NCBI GenBank assembly: GCA_943787175.1
Contig: CALSLK010000002.1
Location: 62,001-126,000, forward strand
From: an uncultured Alphaproteobacteria bacterium
GTDB lineage: Bacteria; Pseudomonadota; Alphaproteobacteria; SP197
DNA: 64,000 nucleotides
Reading direction: 5' to 3'
The position numbers and the translations under genes were made by a program. Each line of letters begins with the position of its first letter. The stretch's first letter is position 1. Below are positions 51,641 through 60,041 of the stretch, in pieces. The notes beneath the pieces were generated by a model, which did no database searches, was not told where the DNA came from, and worked only from the letters and a program-made list of their open reading frames with translations.

Positions 51641-53630
51641 GGAGTTTGCATTCTACAGCGCCACTTTGACAAAATTTTCATCGCAGTCGAGTGCTGAAAT
51701 TTTTGGTGAACTTGCACAAAAAAATGATTTCGGTTTTAACAAACAGCAAATCAACGCTTGGCTCACACAGATCGATGTCCTGAAAGATCAGCTGGTTGGT
51801 ATTTTAGATGGGCATATCCATTTTGAGTTCATCATTCCCCGAATGGGTAAGCGTGCCGATTGCGTGATAGTGCTAGCGGGCGTCGTGTTCGTTCTTGAGT
51901 TCAAGGTCAATTCGGACAACTTTGACCGATACGCTATCGATCAGGCGCATGACTACGCTCTAGATTTGAAGAATTTCCACCGCGGCAGCCACAATGCGGC
52001 CATTGTACCTGTGCTCGTTGCGACAAAATCAGCAGCAATAGCTGCCGATGTCACTTTTGCTGCAGACCAAGTGGCGGCTCCACTCCAGACGGGATCTGCT
52101 GGAGTTCGTGTCGCCATTGAAAGCGTTTTGGCTATTTCAAATACCCCAAACCTTGACCCAGACCAGTGGGTCGAAAGCGGTTACCAACCGACACCAACGA
52201 TCATCGAAGCGGCGCAGGCGCTCTATCAGAACCATGACGTCCAAGCGATTGCCCGTTCTGATGCTGGTGCTAAGAACCTGCAAGCAACTGATACTCTTAT
52301 CGCTGAAATCATCGAGCGTTCAAAGACGATAGGACGAAAATCGATCTGCTTCATTACCGGCGTTCCGGGTGCCGGCAAAACGCTCGCAGGGCTAAATATT
52401 GCCGCCAAGCGCGCATCTGAGCATGCGGATGAACACGCTGTATTTCTTTCTGGTAACGGACCGCTAGTAAATGTCCTGCGTGAAGCTCTGGCACGCGACC
52501 AGTCAAACCGCGAGGGCATCAAGAAAAAGGATGCTCAACGAAAGGTGCGTGCATTCGTTCAGAATATTCATCACTTTCGGGACGAATATCTGCAGGATCC
52601 AAACGTACCAATCGAGAAAGTGGTGGTGTTTGACGAGGCTCAACGCGCATGGACTAAGGAACAAGCTTCAAAATTCATGCAGACGAAGCGTGGCCACGCC
52701 AGTTTTTCGCAGTCGGAACCTGAATTTTTGATCAGTGTGATGGATCGCCACTCCGATTGGTGCACGATCGTGTGCCTTATCGGTGGTGGACAAGAGATCA
52801 ACACTGGCGAAGCTGGCTTGCTTGAGTGGTTGACCGCTTTACAGGATCGTTTTCACGATTGGGATGTGCATGCATCCGCCCTTCTGGATGATCCGCACTA
52901 CACGGTCGCCCCCGAGGCCGTGCGGCTACTGAGGACTGATCGTGTAACGAAACACCCCAACCTACATCTCTCTATTTCCATGCGCTCATTCCGGGCGGAG
53001 CAACTGTCAGCTTTCGTTGGTGCAGTGCTTGATGGCAATGCAGAGGACGCGAAACAACTCTTTACTGAGCTTAGAGCCAGATACCCAATCTGGTTGACGC
53101 GCGATCTAAAAAGGGCGCGCGGTTGGCTTCGGGCGGTTTCCCGCGGCAGCGAACGGTTTGGTCTGGTAGCGTCTTCTGGCGCTGGTCGCCTCCGTCCAGA
53201 AGGGATCCACATCAAATCGTCTATCGATCCAGAGAGTTGGTTTCTGAACGACAGAATTGACGTTCGATCCTCATACTATTTGGAAGATGTTGCCACTGAG
53301 TTTGATATTCAGGGTTTAGAGCTCGATTGGGTGGGTGTGTGCTGGGACGCTAATTTGAGATATGGCCCATCCGATTGGGAATCTCATGCTTTTCGCGGCA
53401 CCAAATGGCAAAACGTTCGGACGGGTGAAAAAAAGCTCTATTTGACAAATGCGTATCGGGTTCTCCTCACGCGTGCACGTCAGGGCATGGTTATTTTCGT
53501 TCCTGAAGGCGATGATTTGGACCTAACTCGACCGAAGGAATTCTATGACGGCACATATGAGTTTTTGAAGCGCTGCGGTCTTCCAATCACGGAACCCAGT
53601 GCAATTGAACCGGCAGAACCACGTGATTGA
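51633..53630 (+). CDS. Nuclease-helicase fusion, Schlafen-group-3 (DUF2075) helicase domain
   Basis: About 665 residues from ATG 51633 (shared leader repeat; a longer frame begins at 51597). An N-terminal PD-(D/E)xK-type nuclease site is suggested by MGKRADCVIVLAGVVFVLEF then K (Asp near 75, Glu-x-Lys 89-91). The P-loop ATPase has GVPGAGKTLAG (about 242-252), Walker B VVVFDEAQRAW (about 329-337), a motif near CLIGGGQEINTGE and a late motif RVLLTRARQGMVIFVPEG. This is the DUF2075 helicase fold seen in defence islands. Local codon use is more AT-rich than the host genes. Antiphage defence is the best guess; substrate and trigger are unknown. Confidence 0.75.
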   Translation: MRREFAFYSATLTKFSSQSSAEIFGELAQKNDFGFNKQQINAWLTQIDVLKDQLVGILDGHIHFEFIIPRMGKRADCVIVLAGVVFVLEFKVNSDNFDRYAIDQAHDYALDLKNFHRGSHNAAIVPVLVATKSAAIAADVTFAADQVAAPLQTGSAGVRVAIESVLAISNTPNLDPDQWVESGYQPTPTIIEAAQALYQNHDVQAIARSDAGAKNLQATDTLIAEIIERSKTIGRKSICFITGVPGAGKTLAGLNIAAKRASEHADEHAVFLSGNGPLVNVLREALARDQSNREGIKKKDAQRKVRAFVQNIHHFRDEYLQDPNVPIEKVVVFDEAQRAWTKEQASKFMQTKRGHASFSQSEPEFLISVMDRHSDWCTIVCLIGGGQEINTGEAGLLEWLTALQDRFHDWDVHASALLDDPHYTVAPEAVRLLRTDRVTKHPNLHLSISMRSFRAEQLSAFVGAVLDGNAEDAKQLFTELRARYPIWLTRDLKRARGWLRAVSRGSERFGLVASSGAGRLRPEGIHIKSSIDPESWFLNDRIDVRSSYYLEDVATEFDIQGLELDWVGVCWDANLRYGPSDWESHAFRGTKWQNVRTGEKKLYLTNAYRVLLTRARQGMVIFVPEGDDLDLTRPKEFYDGTYEFLKRCGLPITEPSAIEPAEPRD

Positions 53631-53776
53631 GAGCCTGCAGGGGAACCGAAACCCATTCATTGATGGAATGCTGCTTTGGTGACGCGTCACTAGACGACTT
53701 CTCGGCATCTGAAGCGCGATGCAATGCTGCTTTGCCGACTAGGAGTTCGCGATGAAACGCATCGCTGCTGGCTGTC

Positions 53777-53828
53777 GAGTGGTGGGAGGACTACCAGAGC
53801 CGCCAGTGAGCGGTTTGGTGACTGAGGT
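53777..53828 (+). repeat. 52-base repeat, copy 2
   Basis: Near-identical to 50663-50714. A frame starting at 53737 region reads LLAVEWWEDYQSRQ and stop. It is followed at once by shared leader repeat copy 3, whereas copy 1 is followed by unrelated sequence. The stretch 53631-53776 holds no recognisable gene. Confidence 0.65.
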
Positions 53829-53829
53829 A

Positions 53830-53901
53830 CCTGCCCATTGCCGCTAAGCCAGAGCTGTGACTAAGCTGCGTCCAGCTATCTGGAGGCGGCATCATGAGAC
53901 G
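53830..53901 (+). repeat. Shared leader repeat, copy 3 (before pentapeptide gene 2)
   Basis: 72 bases matching 49905-49987, with small changes (AGAGCTGTGAC and TGCGTCCAGC) that weaken the first hairpin. The ribosome site GGAGGCGGCATC and ATGAGACG are retained. The upstream small-gene tail is shorter here. Confidence 0.75.
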
Positions 53902-54268
53902 TCAGTTTCTTGCGTTTGCCACAGTCCTGTTGCTAACAGCCCCGGCATGGGGTGGCCTCCTCAGCGGTGCCGACCTCAGCGATGCCGACCTCAGCGATGC
54001 CGACCTCAGCGGCGCGGACCTCAGCGGCGCGGACCTCAGCGGTGCCAACCTCAGATTTACCGACCTCAGAGGTGCCAACCTCACCGGTGTCAACCTCAGC
54101 GGTGCCGACCTCACCGGTACAGCGCTTAGCGATGCCGACCTCAGCGGCGCGGACCTCAGCGGTGCCAACCTCAGTGGTGCCCTCCTCAGCGATGCCTTCC
54201 TCTTTGGTGTCGACCTCAGCGATGCCAACCTCAGGCGTGTCCGTCGTCAGAACATTTGGGACGCGTGA
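53894..54268 (+). CDS. Pentapeptide-repeat protein 2, secreted
   Basis: A protein of 124 residues. Signal peptide [20 protein letters not shown], then about 18 pentapeptides of the Ala-Asp-Leu-Ser-Gly type ([34 protein letters not shown]), ending [15 protein letters not shown]. It folds as a right-handed quadrilateral beta-helix. It is an intact paralogue of the broken gene at 49980, with the same leader repeat. It ends 102 bases before the right IS. Export plus DNA-mimic fold is an unusual combination; the function is unknown. Confidence 0.75.
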   Translation: MRRQFLAFATVLLLTAPAWGGLLSGADLSDADLSDADLSGADLSGADLSGANLRFTDLRGANLTGVNLSGADLTGTALSDADLSGADLSGANLSGALLSDAFLFGVDLSDANLRRVRRQNIWDA

Positions 54269-54437
54269 GCTCGTTTTCTAATTGAGTATCTGGCTCATCT
54301 TGATTTGATGTTAAGCCGCTTGTTGTTGATGGTTCAAGCGGCGGGTTTGGATGGTGAGTTTTTTGATCTTTGAGGTGGTCCCAGAAAATCGGACAGTTGA
54401 TTAAGGTGTATTCCGCCATTTAATGGAGGAATACGAA

Positions 54438-54719
54438 ATGACGCCCCGACGACGGTTTACAGCAGATTTCAAGGCTCGAGTTGCGCTTGATGCGCTGCGT
54501 GGCGATAAGACGATCCAGGAGATAGCGACCAGGCACAAGGTGCACCCGAACCAGGTGAGCACATGGAAGCGCCAGGCGATGGACGGTTTGGGTGCGGTGT
54601 TTTCGAATGGCGCCGACAAAGGTCGGCTGGAGCACGATGATGAGGTCCACGATCTCCATGCCAAGATCGGTCAGTTGACGGTGGAGCGGGATTTTTTGGC
54701 CAAAGGGCTCAAACGATGA
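54438..54719 (+). CDS. IS3-family transposase OrfA (right copy)
   Basis: Same 93-residue protein as in the left copy, starting MTPRRRFTADFKARVALDAL after GGAGGAATACGAA. HTH and leucine-zipper segments are present. The stop overlaps orfB by ATGA. Confidence 0.92.
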   Translation: MTPRRRFTADFKARVALDALRGDKTIQEIATRHKVHPNQVSTWKRQAMDGLGAVFSNGADKGRLEHDDEVHDLHAKIGQLTVERDFLAKGLKR

Positions 54720-55648
54720 GCCGGGGGAATCGCAAGGCGATGATCAGACGCGATCACCCCGACCTGAGTTTGAGCCAACAGTGCCAAGTTCTGGCGATCA
54801 GCCGTTCGTCGTTCTATTACAGGTCGAAGGGCGAAAGCGTGGAGAACCTGGCGTTGATGCGTCGCATCGACGAGCTGTTTCTGAAGTATCCGTTTTACGG
54901 TTCCCGTCAGATGGTGCGCCAGTTGCGGCGCGAGGGCATTTGCGTGGGGCGTCACCGGGTCCGTCGTCTGATGCACCTCATGGGGCTGGAGGCGATCTAT
55001 CAAGCGCCAAAGACCAGTACACCCCATCCGGCGCACCGGATTTATCCCTATCTTCTCAAGGGAATGGTCATCGACCGGCCCAATCAAGTCTGGTGTGCCG
55101 ACATCACGTATATCCCCGTTCAGCGCGGCTTTTTGTACCTGGTTGCGATCATGGACTGGGCCACGCGTCATGTACTCGCCTGGCGATTGTCGAACACCAT
55201 GGATGTCTGGTTCTGCCTTGAGGCGTTAAACGAGGCGCTAGCCCGATATGGAAAACCGGAGATCTTCAACACCGACCAGGGCAGCCAGTTCACCAGCTTT
55301 GACTTCACCGGTTTGCTCAAGGCGGCGGAGGTTACGATCTCCATGGATGGCCGGGGCCGCTGCATGGACAACATCTTCATCGAGCGGCTGTGGCGCTCTC
55401 TCAAATACGAGGCGGTCTATCTGCACGAGCTGACGGATGGGTTCAAGGCCGAACAGGTCATCGGCGATTGGGTCAATTTTTACAATACTGAGAGGCCACA
55501 TTCGGTCCACGACGGCCAAACGCCCGCCGAGGCCTTCGGAAACGGGCGGCCCATGGATATGATGGACAAGGCTATCGCCTTGACCACATCTCCACAGGCT
55601 CAACAACAGCAGCAGCAAGATGTGATAAACAGGTTCTTGGCGGCATGA
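54716..55648 (+). CDS. IS3-family transposase OrfB (right copy)
   Basis: The same 310-residue DDE transposase as in the left copy, with intact WCADITYIP, NTDQGSQFTS and IERLWRSLKYE. Because both copies are complete, either could drive movement of the whole island. Confidence 0.93.
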   Translation: MSRGNRKAMIRRDHPDLSLSQQCQVLAISRSSFYYRSKGESVENLALMRRIDELFLKYPFYGSRQMVRQLRREGICVGRHRVRRLMHLMGLEAIYQAPKTSTPHPAHRIYPYLLKGMVIDRPNQVWCADITYIPVQRGFLYLVAIMDWATRHVLAWRLSNTMDVWFCLEALNEALARYGKPEIFNTDQGSQFTSFDFTGLLKAAEVTISMDGRGRCMDNIFIERLWRSLKYEAVYLHELTDGFKAEQVIGDWVNFYNTERPHSVHDGQTPAEAFGNGRPMDMMDKAIALTTSPQAQQQQQQDVINRFLAA

Positions 55649-55710
55649 TCAGGAAACGGAATACACCTTAACTTCGCTGCCAAACTGTCCAACAATGTGG
55701 GACCACCTCA

Positions 55711-55754
55711 ATCAGAAGGGTGGCGGCAAAGACGCCGACAAGAATTCGTTTCAT
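55711..55754 (-). pseudogene. 5' part of the interrupted secreted-protein gene
   Basis: ATG 55754 behind GAGGAGAATCC encodes MKRILVGVFAATLL and two bases of the next codon before the IS end. Joining to 42990 across one ATC continues with IAAPAYGA, completing a signal peptide with an Ala-rich mature protein. 55755-55961 is the promoter side and holds no recognisable gene. Confidence 0.7.
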
Positions 55755-55961
55755 GGATTCTCCTCGATTGAACAACCCGTTACACATGCGCATCAGCACG
55801 ATCGTTGGCCCCCCGACGCAAACACTCGACCAGATGCGAATCTACTTGGCTCCGTTATAGCAAACCTGTCCCGAAATGATAATGCCTAATCGTACAGCGT
55901 GAAATCGGGCCGGAATTGTTGCGATTTGGGCACAGTGAGGCCCTTCAACCGCGTTGACGTA

Positions 55962-56255
55962 TCAGGTGATGGTGGTCGTCCCGACCGCGGCTTTCCATGG
56001 GCGGATATCGACGGAGGCGAAGAGATCCGCCTTCTTGTAAGGGTCTCCGGCGGCCCAATTGCGGGCTTCCTGGAGCGATTCGGCCTCGATCACCAGCATG
56101 GAACCGATCATCCGGCTGCCGTCCTCGCTCAGCATCGGGCCACCCAGCTTGACCCGGTCACCGGAGTCGCCAAGAAAGCCCAGATGCGCCTCCCGGTTGG
56201 CAAGGCGCAGCGAGCCGTCTCCGTCCCGATCGATGGCATGAATGACAAACAGCAT
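55962..56255 (-). CDS. YciI-like protein
   Basis: A protein of 97 residues with the YCII ferredoxin-like fold: MLFVIHAIDRDGDGSLRLAN, HLGFLGDSGDRVKLGGPMLS, then SMLVIEAESLQEARNWAAGD and ADLFASVDIRPWK. His and Asp residues in the usual positions suggest a small-molecule lyase-like role as in muconolactone-type relatives, but most YciI proteins are uncharacterised. It follows gpsA in the same direction, 32 bases away, and is often found next to it. Confidence 0.85.
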   Translation of the reverse strand: MLFVIHAIDRDGDGSLRLANREAHLGFLGDSGDRVKLGGPMLSEDGSRMIGSMLVIEAESLQEARNWAAGDPYKKADLFASVDIRPWKAAVGTTTIT

Positions 56256-56287
56256 GGTGGTCTCCTGATTGGATGTTGTTGAAACGT

Positions 56288-57286
56288 TCAGTTGAATTCG
56301 TCACCTGCGGGCCGCGCCAGCAGGCGCTCGATGGCCTGATCCAGGCTGCACCGGCCTGCGATGACGTCGTTGATGGCACCGGCAATGGGCATTTCGACAC
56401 CAATCCGATCCGCCAGGGCAACCACGGCCGGTGCCGTCACGGCACCCTCGACCACGCTGGTTCTCCCGGCCATCAGGTCGGCAATGGTGCGGCCCTCGCC
56501 CAGTCCCTTGCCGAAGGTAAAGTTACGCGACAACTCGCCCGTGCAGGTCAGCACCAGGTCGCCCAGGCCCGACAGGCCCATCAGGGTCTCGCGCCGGGCA
56601 CCCAGAACCTCGCCCAGGCGCGCCATTTCGGCCAATCCGCGGCTGATCACGGCCGCCCGGGCGTTGTTGCCCAGACCGCGGCCCATGGCGATGCCGCAGG
56701 CAATGGCGATGACGTTCTTGACTGCGCCGCCGATCTCGATGCCCACGACATCGTCGCTGCGGTAGATGCGGAACATCGGTCCAGAAAGGCACTGGGAAAT
56801 TGCTTCAACGTCGCCCTGGGTTCCAGCAACCGTCACGGCGGTCGGCAGGCCTGCGGCAACCTCGGCCGCAAAGGAGGGGCCGGAGAGTCCGCAAACGGCC
56901 CGCCGGTCCAGAGCGTGGGCGGCAAGCTCTGTCATCAGGCGTCCGGTCTCGAGATGGATGCCTTTGGTGCAGACACAGACCGGCACGGACGCACCGATAT
57001 GGGGCGCAAGGTTCCCGCACACCAGGTCCAGATGGCTGGACGGGGCAACCAGCAGCAGCGCGTCACAGGCTGCCAGGTCCGGCAGGTCGCGGGTTGCGCC
57101 GATGCCCGGGTCCAGCGCGACACCGGGCAGAAAGACGGGATTGGCATGGGTTTTGTTGATGGCATCGACGGTCTCGGGCTCGTGCGCCCAGAGGGTTACC
57201 CTGGCGCCGGCACGCTGTGCCGCGCAGGCCAGCGCCGTGCCCCATGCACCGGCCCCGACGATCCCAAGATGCAGGTTGGCGTTCAT
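56288..57286 (-). CDS. gpsA: Glycerol-3-phosphate dehydrogenase [NAD(P)+]
   Basis: About 332 residues from ATG 57286. N-terminal Rossmann motif GIVGAGAWGTALACAAQRAG, then CTKGIHLETG, LSGPSFAAEVAAGLPTAVTV, the Lys-containing GGAVKNVIAIACGIAMGRGL and GLGDLVLTCTG. It makes sn-glycerol 3-phosphate for phospholipids in the cytoplasm. The start overlaps the tsaD stop (ATGA), so tsaD-gpsA-yciI form one unit. Confidence 0.95.
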   Translation of the reverse strand: MNANLHLGIVGAGAWGTALACAAQRAGARVTLWAHEPETVDAINKTHANPVFLPGVALDPGIGATRDLPDLAACDALLLVAPSSHLDLVCGNLAPHIGASVPVCVCTKGIHLETGRLMTELAAHALDRRAVCGLSGPSFAAEVAAGLPTAVTVAGTQGDVEAISQCLSGPMFRIYRSDDVVGIEIGGAVKNVIAIACGIAMGRGLGNNARAAVISRGLAEMARLGEVLGARRETLMGLSGLGDLVLTCTGELSRNFTFGKGLGEGRTIADLMAGRTSVVEGAVTAPAVVALADRIGVEMPIAGAINDVIAGRCSLDQAIERLLARPAGDEFN

Positions 57287-58299
57287 GCTGCCAGCGGCCA
57301 GCGTGCACGGGCTGGAACATCCAGCGGATCCTGCAGCCCGCGTTGCAGACGCTCGATCCCCGCCCAGGCGATCATGACGCCGTTGTCGGTGCAAAGCCGT
57401 GCCGGCGGCACAACCAGCTCCAGGTCTGATGCGCGGGCAAGCCCGTCGAGGGCGTCGCGCAGCGTGGTATTGGCGGCAACACCACCTGCGACCACCAGAT
57501 GTCGCCCCTGGGGCCAGCCCTGCCGGAAGATCTCAGCAGCGCGACCGGTGCGTTCGACCAGAATATCGGCGACGGCCTGCTGGAAGCTGGCCGCAAGATC
57601 GGCAATGTCCTGTTGATCGGGCGCAGGCAGGTTCTCCAGCGTCTGGCGCACGGCGGTCTTGAGGCCGGAAAAGGAGAACTCGCAATCATCGCGCCCGGTC
57701 ATGGGGCGCGGCAGGGCAAAGCGGTCAGGCCGCCCGTCTGCAGCGGCACGTTCCACCGCGGGGCCGCCGGGAAAACCCAGACCCAGCAGCTTGGCTGTCT
57801 TGTCGAAAGCTTCACCCGCCGCATCGTCAATCGTGCCGCCCAGTTTCTGATAGGCGCCGACCTCTTCAACGACAAGAAGCTGGCAATGACCGCCAGAGAC
57901 CAGCAGAAGCAGATAGGGGAAGGTGACCTCTCCGGTCAGGCGCGCGGTGAGCGCATGACCTTCCAGATGGTTGACTGCGATCAGCGGAAGCTTGTGCACC
58001 GCGGCAATTGCTTTGGCTTCGACAAGGCCGACCATGACCCCGCCCACAAGCCCTGGTCCGGCGGTGGCGGCAATGCCGTCCAGGTCGCCAAAGTCCAGTT
58101 CGGCCTGTGCCATGGCCTGCCCGATCATGGTGTCCAGACGCTCGACATGGCTGCGCGCTGCAATTTCGGGGACGACACCGCCAAAGGGGCGGTGATCCTC
58201 ATGTTGCGAGTGCAGAACATGGGCCAGCACCTGGCGGTCGCTGGACACGACCGCCACGGCGGTTTCATCACAACTTGTCTCGATGCCGAGCATGATCAT
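57283..58299 (-). CDS. tsaD: tRNA N6-threonylcarbamoyladenosine transferase TsaD
   Basis: A protein of 338 residues. LGIETSCDETAVAVV (ASKHA phosphate loop), the metal-binding region VNHLEGHALTARL (His pair), LLLVSGGHCQLLVV and VVAGGVAANTTLRDAL are all present. It joins threonylcarbamoyl-AMP to A37 of ANN-decoding tRNAs with TsaB and TsaE, which are not in the window. It is divergent from hemC, as in many proteobacteria. Confidence 0.96.
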   Translation of the reverse strand: MIMLGIETSCDETAVAVVSSDRQVLAHVLHSQHEDHRPFGGVVPEIAARSHVERLDTMIGQAMAQAELDFGDLDGIAATAGPGLVGGVMVGLVEAKAIAAVHKLPLIAVNHLEGHALTARLTGEVTFPYLLLLVSGGHCQLLVVEEVGAYQKLGGTIDDAAGEAFDKTAKLLGLGFPGGPAVERAAADGRPDRFALPRPMTGRDDCEFSFSGLKTAVRQTLENLPAPDQQDIADLAASFQQAVADILVERTGRAAEIFRQGWPQGRHLVVAGGVAANTTLRDALDGLARASDLELVVPPARLCTDNGVMIAWAGIERLQRGLQDPLDVPARARWPLAA

Positions 58300-58401
58300 G
58301 GGTTCCGATTACAGGAGAGAGTCGTCAGTGCCTAGTCTGATTGGCGTCTGATCGGCATCTTCATGCTTTTCTCGCCAGGCATTCTGCCGTAAAGCCCGCA
58401 T

Positions 58402-59325
58402 ATGCGACAGATACGAATGGTGACGCGCGGCAGTCCGCTGGCCCTCTGGCAGGCCAAGGCAACAAGTGCTGCCCTGATGGCGGCCCATCCCGGCCTGCCC
58501 GAGCCTCAGGTCATCGTGGTGCGCACGACAGGCGACCGGGTCCGCGACCGCGCGCTTTCCGAAGTGGGTGGCAAGGGTGTGTTCACCAAGGAAATCGATC
58601 GTTACGTGCTCGACGGTCAGGCCGAGATCGCGGTGCACTCCATGAAGGATGTCGAGACGGAGCTTGATCCGGGCATTGTGCTGGCCGCGATGCTGCCGCG
58701 TGAAGATGCGCGTGACGCGTTCATTTCGCCGGTTGCGTCCAGCATAGCGGAGCTTCCTCAGGGAGCTGTTGTCGGCAGCGCATCGATCCGCCGCAAGGCT
58801 CAACTCCTGAAACAGCGGCCCGATCTCGACGTTGTTCTGTTTCGGGGCAATGTGGATACCCGCCTGGCCAAGCTTGCTACCGGTGAGGTCGCCGCGACGC
58901 TTCTTGCTGCGGCAGGCATGATTCGGCTGGGCCGCGGAGACGAAGCCACGGCTATCCTTGATCCAGCCGACATGCTGCCTGCGGCCGGTCAGGGTGCTGT
59001 CGGAATCACCTGCCGCAGCGATGATTCCGAACTTCAGGCGCTGCTCGCTGCGATCGACGACCGTGAAACCAGCATCGCGGTCTCCTGCGAACGTGCCGTT
59101 CTTGCCAGACTCGACGGCTCCTGCCGCACACCGATTGCCGCGCAGGCCGTCATCAACGGCGACCGGATATCTCTGGAAGCCATGGTGCTTTCAGAAGACG
59201 GTCGCCAATGCGCCAGTACGTCGCGTCGCGGTGCCGTGGACCAGGCGATGGATCTGGGTGATGACGCGGGGCGCGAATTACTGGCCGCCGCCGGGGCTGA
59301 TCTGTTCGGCAGCAGGCCCGCGTGA
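58402..59325 (+). CDS. hemC: Hydroxymethylbilane synthase
   Basis: A protein of 307 residues: RMVTRGSPLALWQAKATSAA, GVFTKEIDRYVLDGQAEIAV, HSMKDVETELDPG, VVGSASIRRKAQLLKQRPDL, and the dipyrromethane-cofactor Cys in LDGSCRTPIAAQA (about residue 241). It polymerises porphobilinogen to hydroxymethylbilane in heme and B12 synthesis. Its stop overlaps the hemD start (GTGA). Confidence 0.96.
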   Translation: MRQIRMVTRGSPLALWQAKATSAALMAAHPGLPEPQVIVVRTTGDRVRDRALSEVGGKGVFTKEIDRYVLDGQAEIAVHSMKDVETELDPGIVLAAMLPREDARDAFISPVASSIAELPQGAVVGSASIRRKAQLLKQRPDLDVVLFRGNVDTRLAKLATGEVAATLLAAAGMIRLGRGDEATAILDPADMLPAAGQGAVGITCRSDDSELQALLAAIDDRETSIAVSCERAVLARLDGSCRTPIAAQAVINGDRISLEAMVLSEDGRQCASTSRRGAVDQAMDLGDDAGRELLAAAGADLFGSRPA

Positions 59326-60041
59326 GCATCCTGCTGACCCGGCCTCTGGCCGATTCGCAGCGGTTTGCCGCAAGACTCGGGCAGGACGGTATCGAATGTA
59401 TCCAGGCACCCCTGCTATCCATTGAGCCGGTCGTTCAGGCCCCTCCCGATCTTGAAGGCCTGCAGGCGGTCCTCCTGACCAGTGCAAACGGGGCACGTGC
59501 CCTGGCGGGTCTCACAAGTCGCCGTGACATCAGAATTCTGGCAGTGGGTACCACCACGGCCCGTCAGGCACAGATCGATGGGTTTGCCGATATCCTGGCT
59601 GCAGGCGGCGATGTTGGCAGTCTTGCGGAACTGGCACGTTCAGAACTGCAACCTGGTGGCGGTCGTCTGGTTCATCTTGCCGGAAGCGTCCAGGCAGGGG
59701 ATCTCGCGGGTTTGCTGGACCGCCATGGTTTTGCCGTTGAGCGTTTCGTGGCCTACCGTGCGGTAACGGCAGGTGAACTGCCCGATACGGCAAGGGATGC
59801 GCTGCTGGGTGGCCAACTCGAAGGCGTCGTGTTTTTCTCGCCACGGACTGCAGCGACCTTTGCTACACTGGTGACCAAAGCCGGGCTCCAGGCAACCACC
59901 GCAGGTCTTGTGGCATTTTGCCTCAGTCAGGCTGTGGCAGAGTCACTTGGAAGTCTGACCTGGCGCGCGCACAGTGTGCCGGACGAACCCGAAGGCGAAT
60001 TGCTGGCACAGCTCATCCGTTCCAGTCTGGAGATGTCATGA
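59322..60041 (+). CDS. hemD: Uroporphyrinogen-III synthase
   Basis: A protein of 239 residues from GTG 59322. Low-conservation family with a recognisable N-terminus LLTRPLADSQRFAARLGQDG, AVLLTSANGARALAG, and the C-terminal block DTARDALLGGQLEGVVFFSP with SPRTAATFATL. It closes the tetrapyrrole ring. It sits between hemC and a mitofilin-like gene in an operon with 4-base overlaps. Confidence 0.88.
   Translation: MSILLTRPLADSQRFAARLGQDGIECIQAPLLSIEPVVQAPPDLEGLQAVLLTSANGARALAGLTSRRDIRILAVGTTTARQAQIDGFADILAAGGDVGSLAELARSELQPGGGRLVHLAGSVQAGDLAGLLDRHGFAVERFVAYRAVTAGELPDTARDALLGGQLEGVVFFSPRTAATFATLVTKAGLQATTAGLVAFCLSQAVAESLGSLTWRAHSVPDEPEGELLAQLIRSSLEMS

Larger units (their letters stand above)
42991..55710. 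mobile_element. Composite transposon-like island bounded by two direct IS3-family copies
   Basis: A 12,720-base block with identical 1,340-base IS elements at both ends in the same orientation. The base triplet immediately outside both ends is ATC (42988-42990 and 55711-55713), a target duplication of the size usual for IS3 family. Outside sequences rejoin into one gene. Internal IS flanks do not match each other (GTC at 44331, CTT at 54368). Cargo: precursor-like array, a second IS, phage-like small genes, a superinfection-immunity-like protein, a nuclease-helicase and pentapeptide-repeat genes. An integrated circular translocatable unit would look the same. Confidence 0.75.
54371..55710 (+). 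mobile_element. IS3-family insertion sequence, right copy
   Basis: Identical to 42991-44330 in length, ends and encoded proteins. Left flank CTT, right flank ATC; the right flank matches the left flank of the other copy. It forms the right arm of the composite island. Confidence 0.93.

Noticed and set aside
53752-53847. 31-codon gene starting MKRIAAG
   Set aside because: It has a ribosome-like GGAG, but the DNA is a patch of the duplicated 52-base repeat whose other frame (EWWEDYQSRQ) looks more like a gene end.
49905-53901. Integron cassette array with attC sites
   Set aside because: The shared blocks have hairpins but no RYYYAAC/GTTRRRY pair, they precede rather than follow genes, and no integrase is present.
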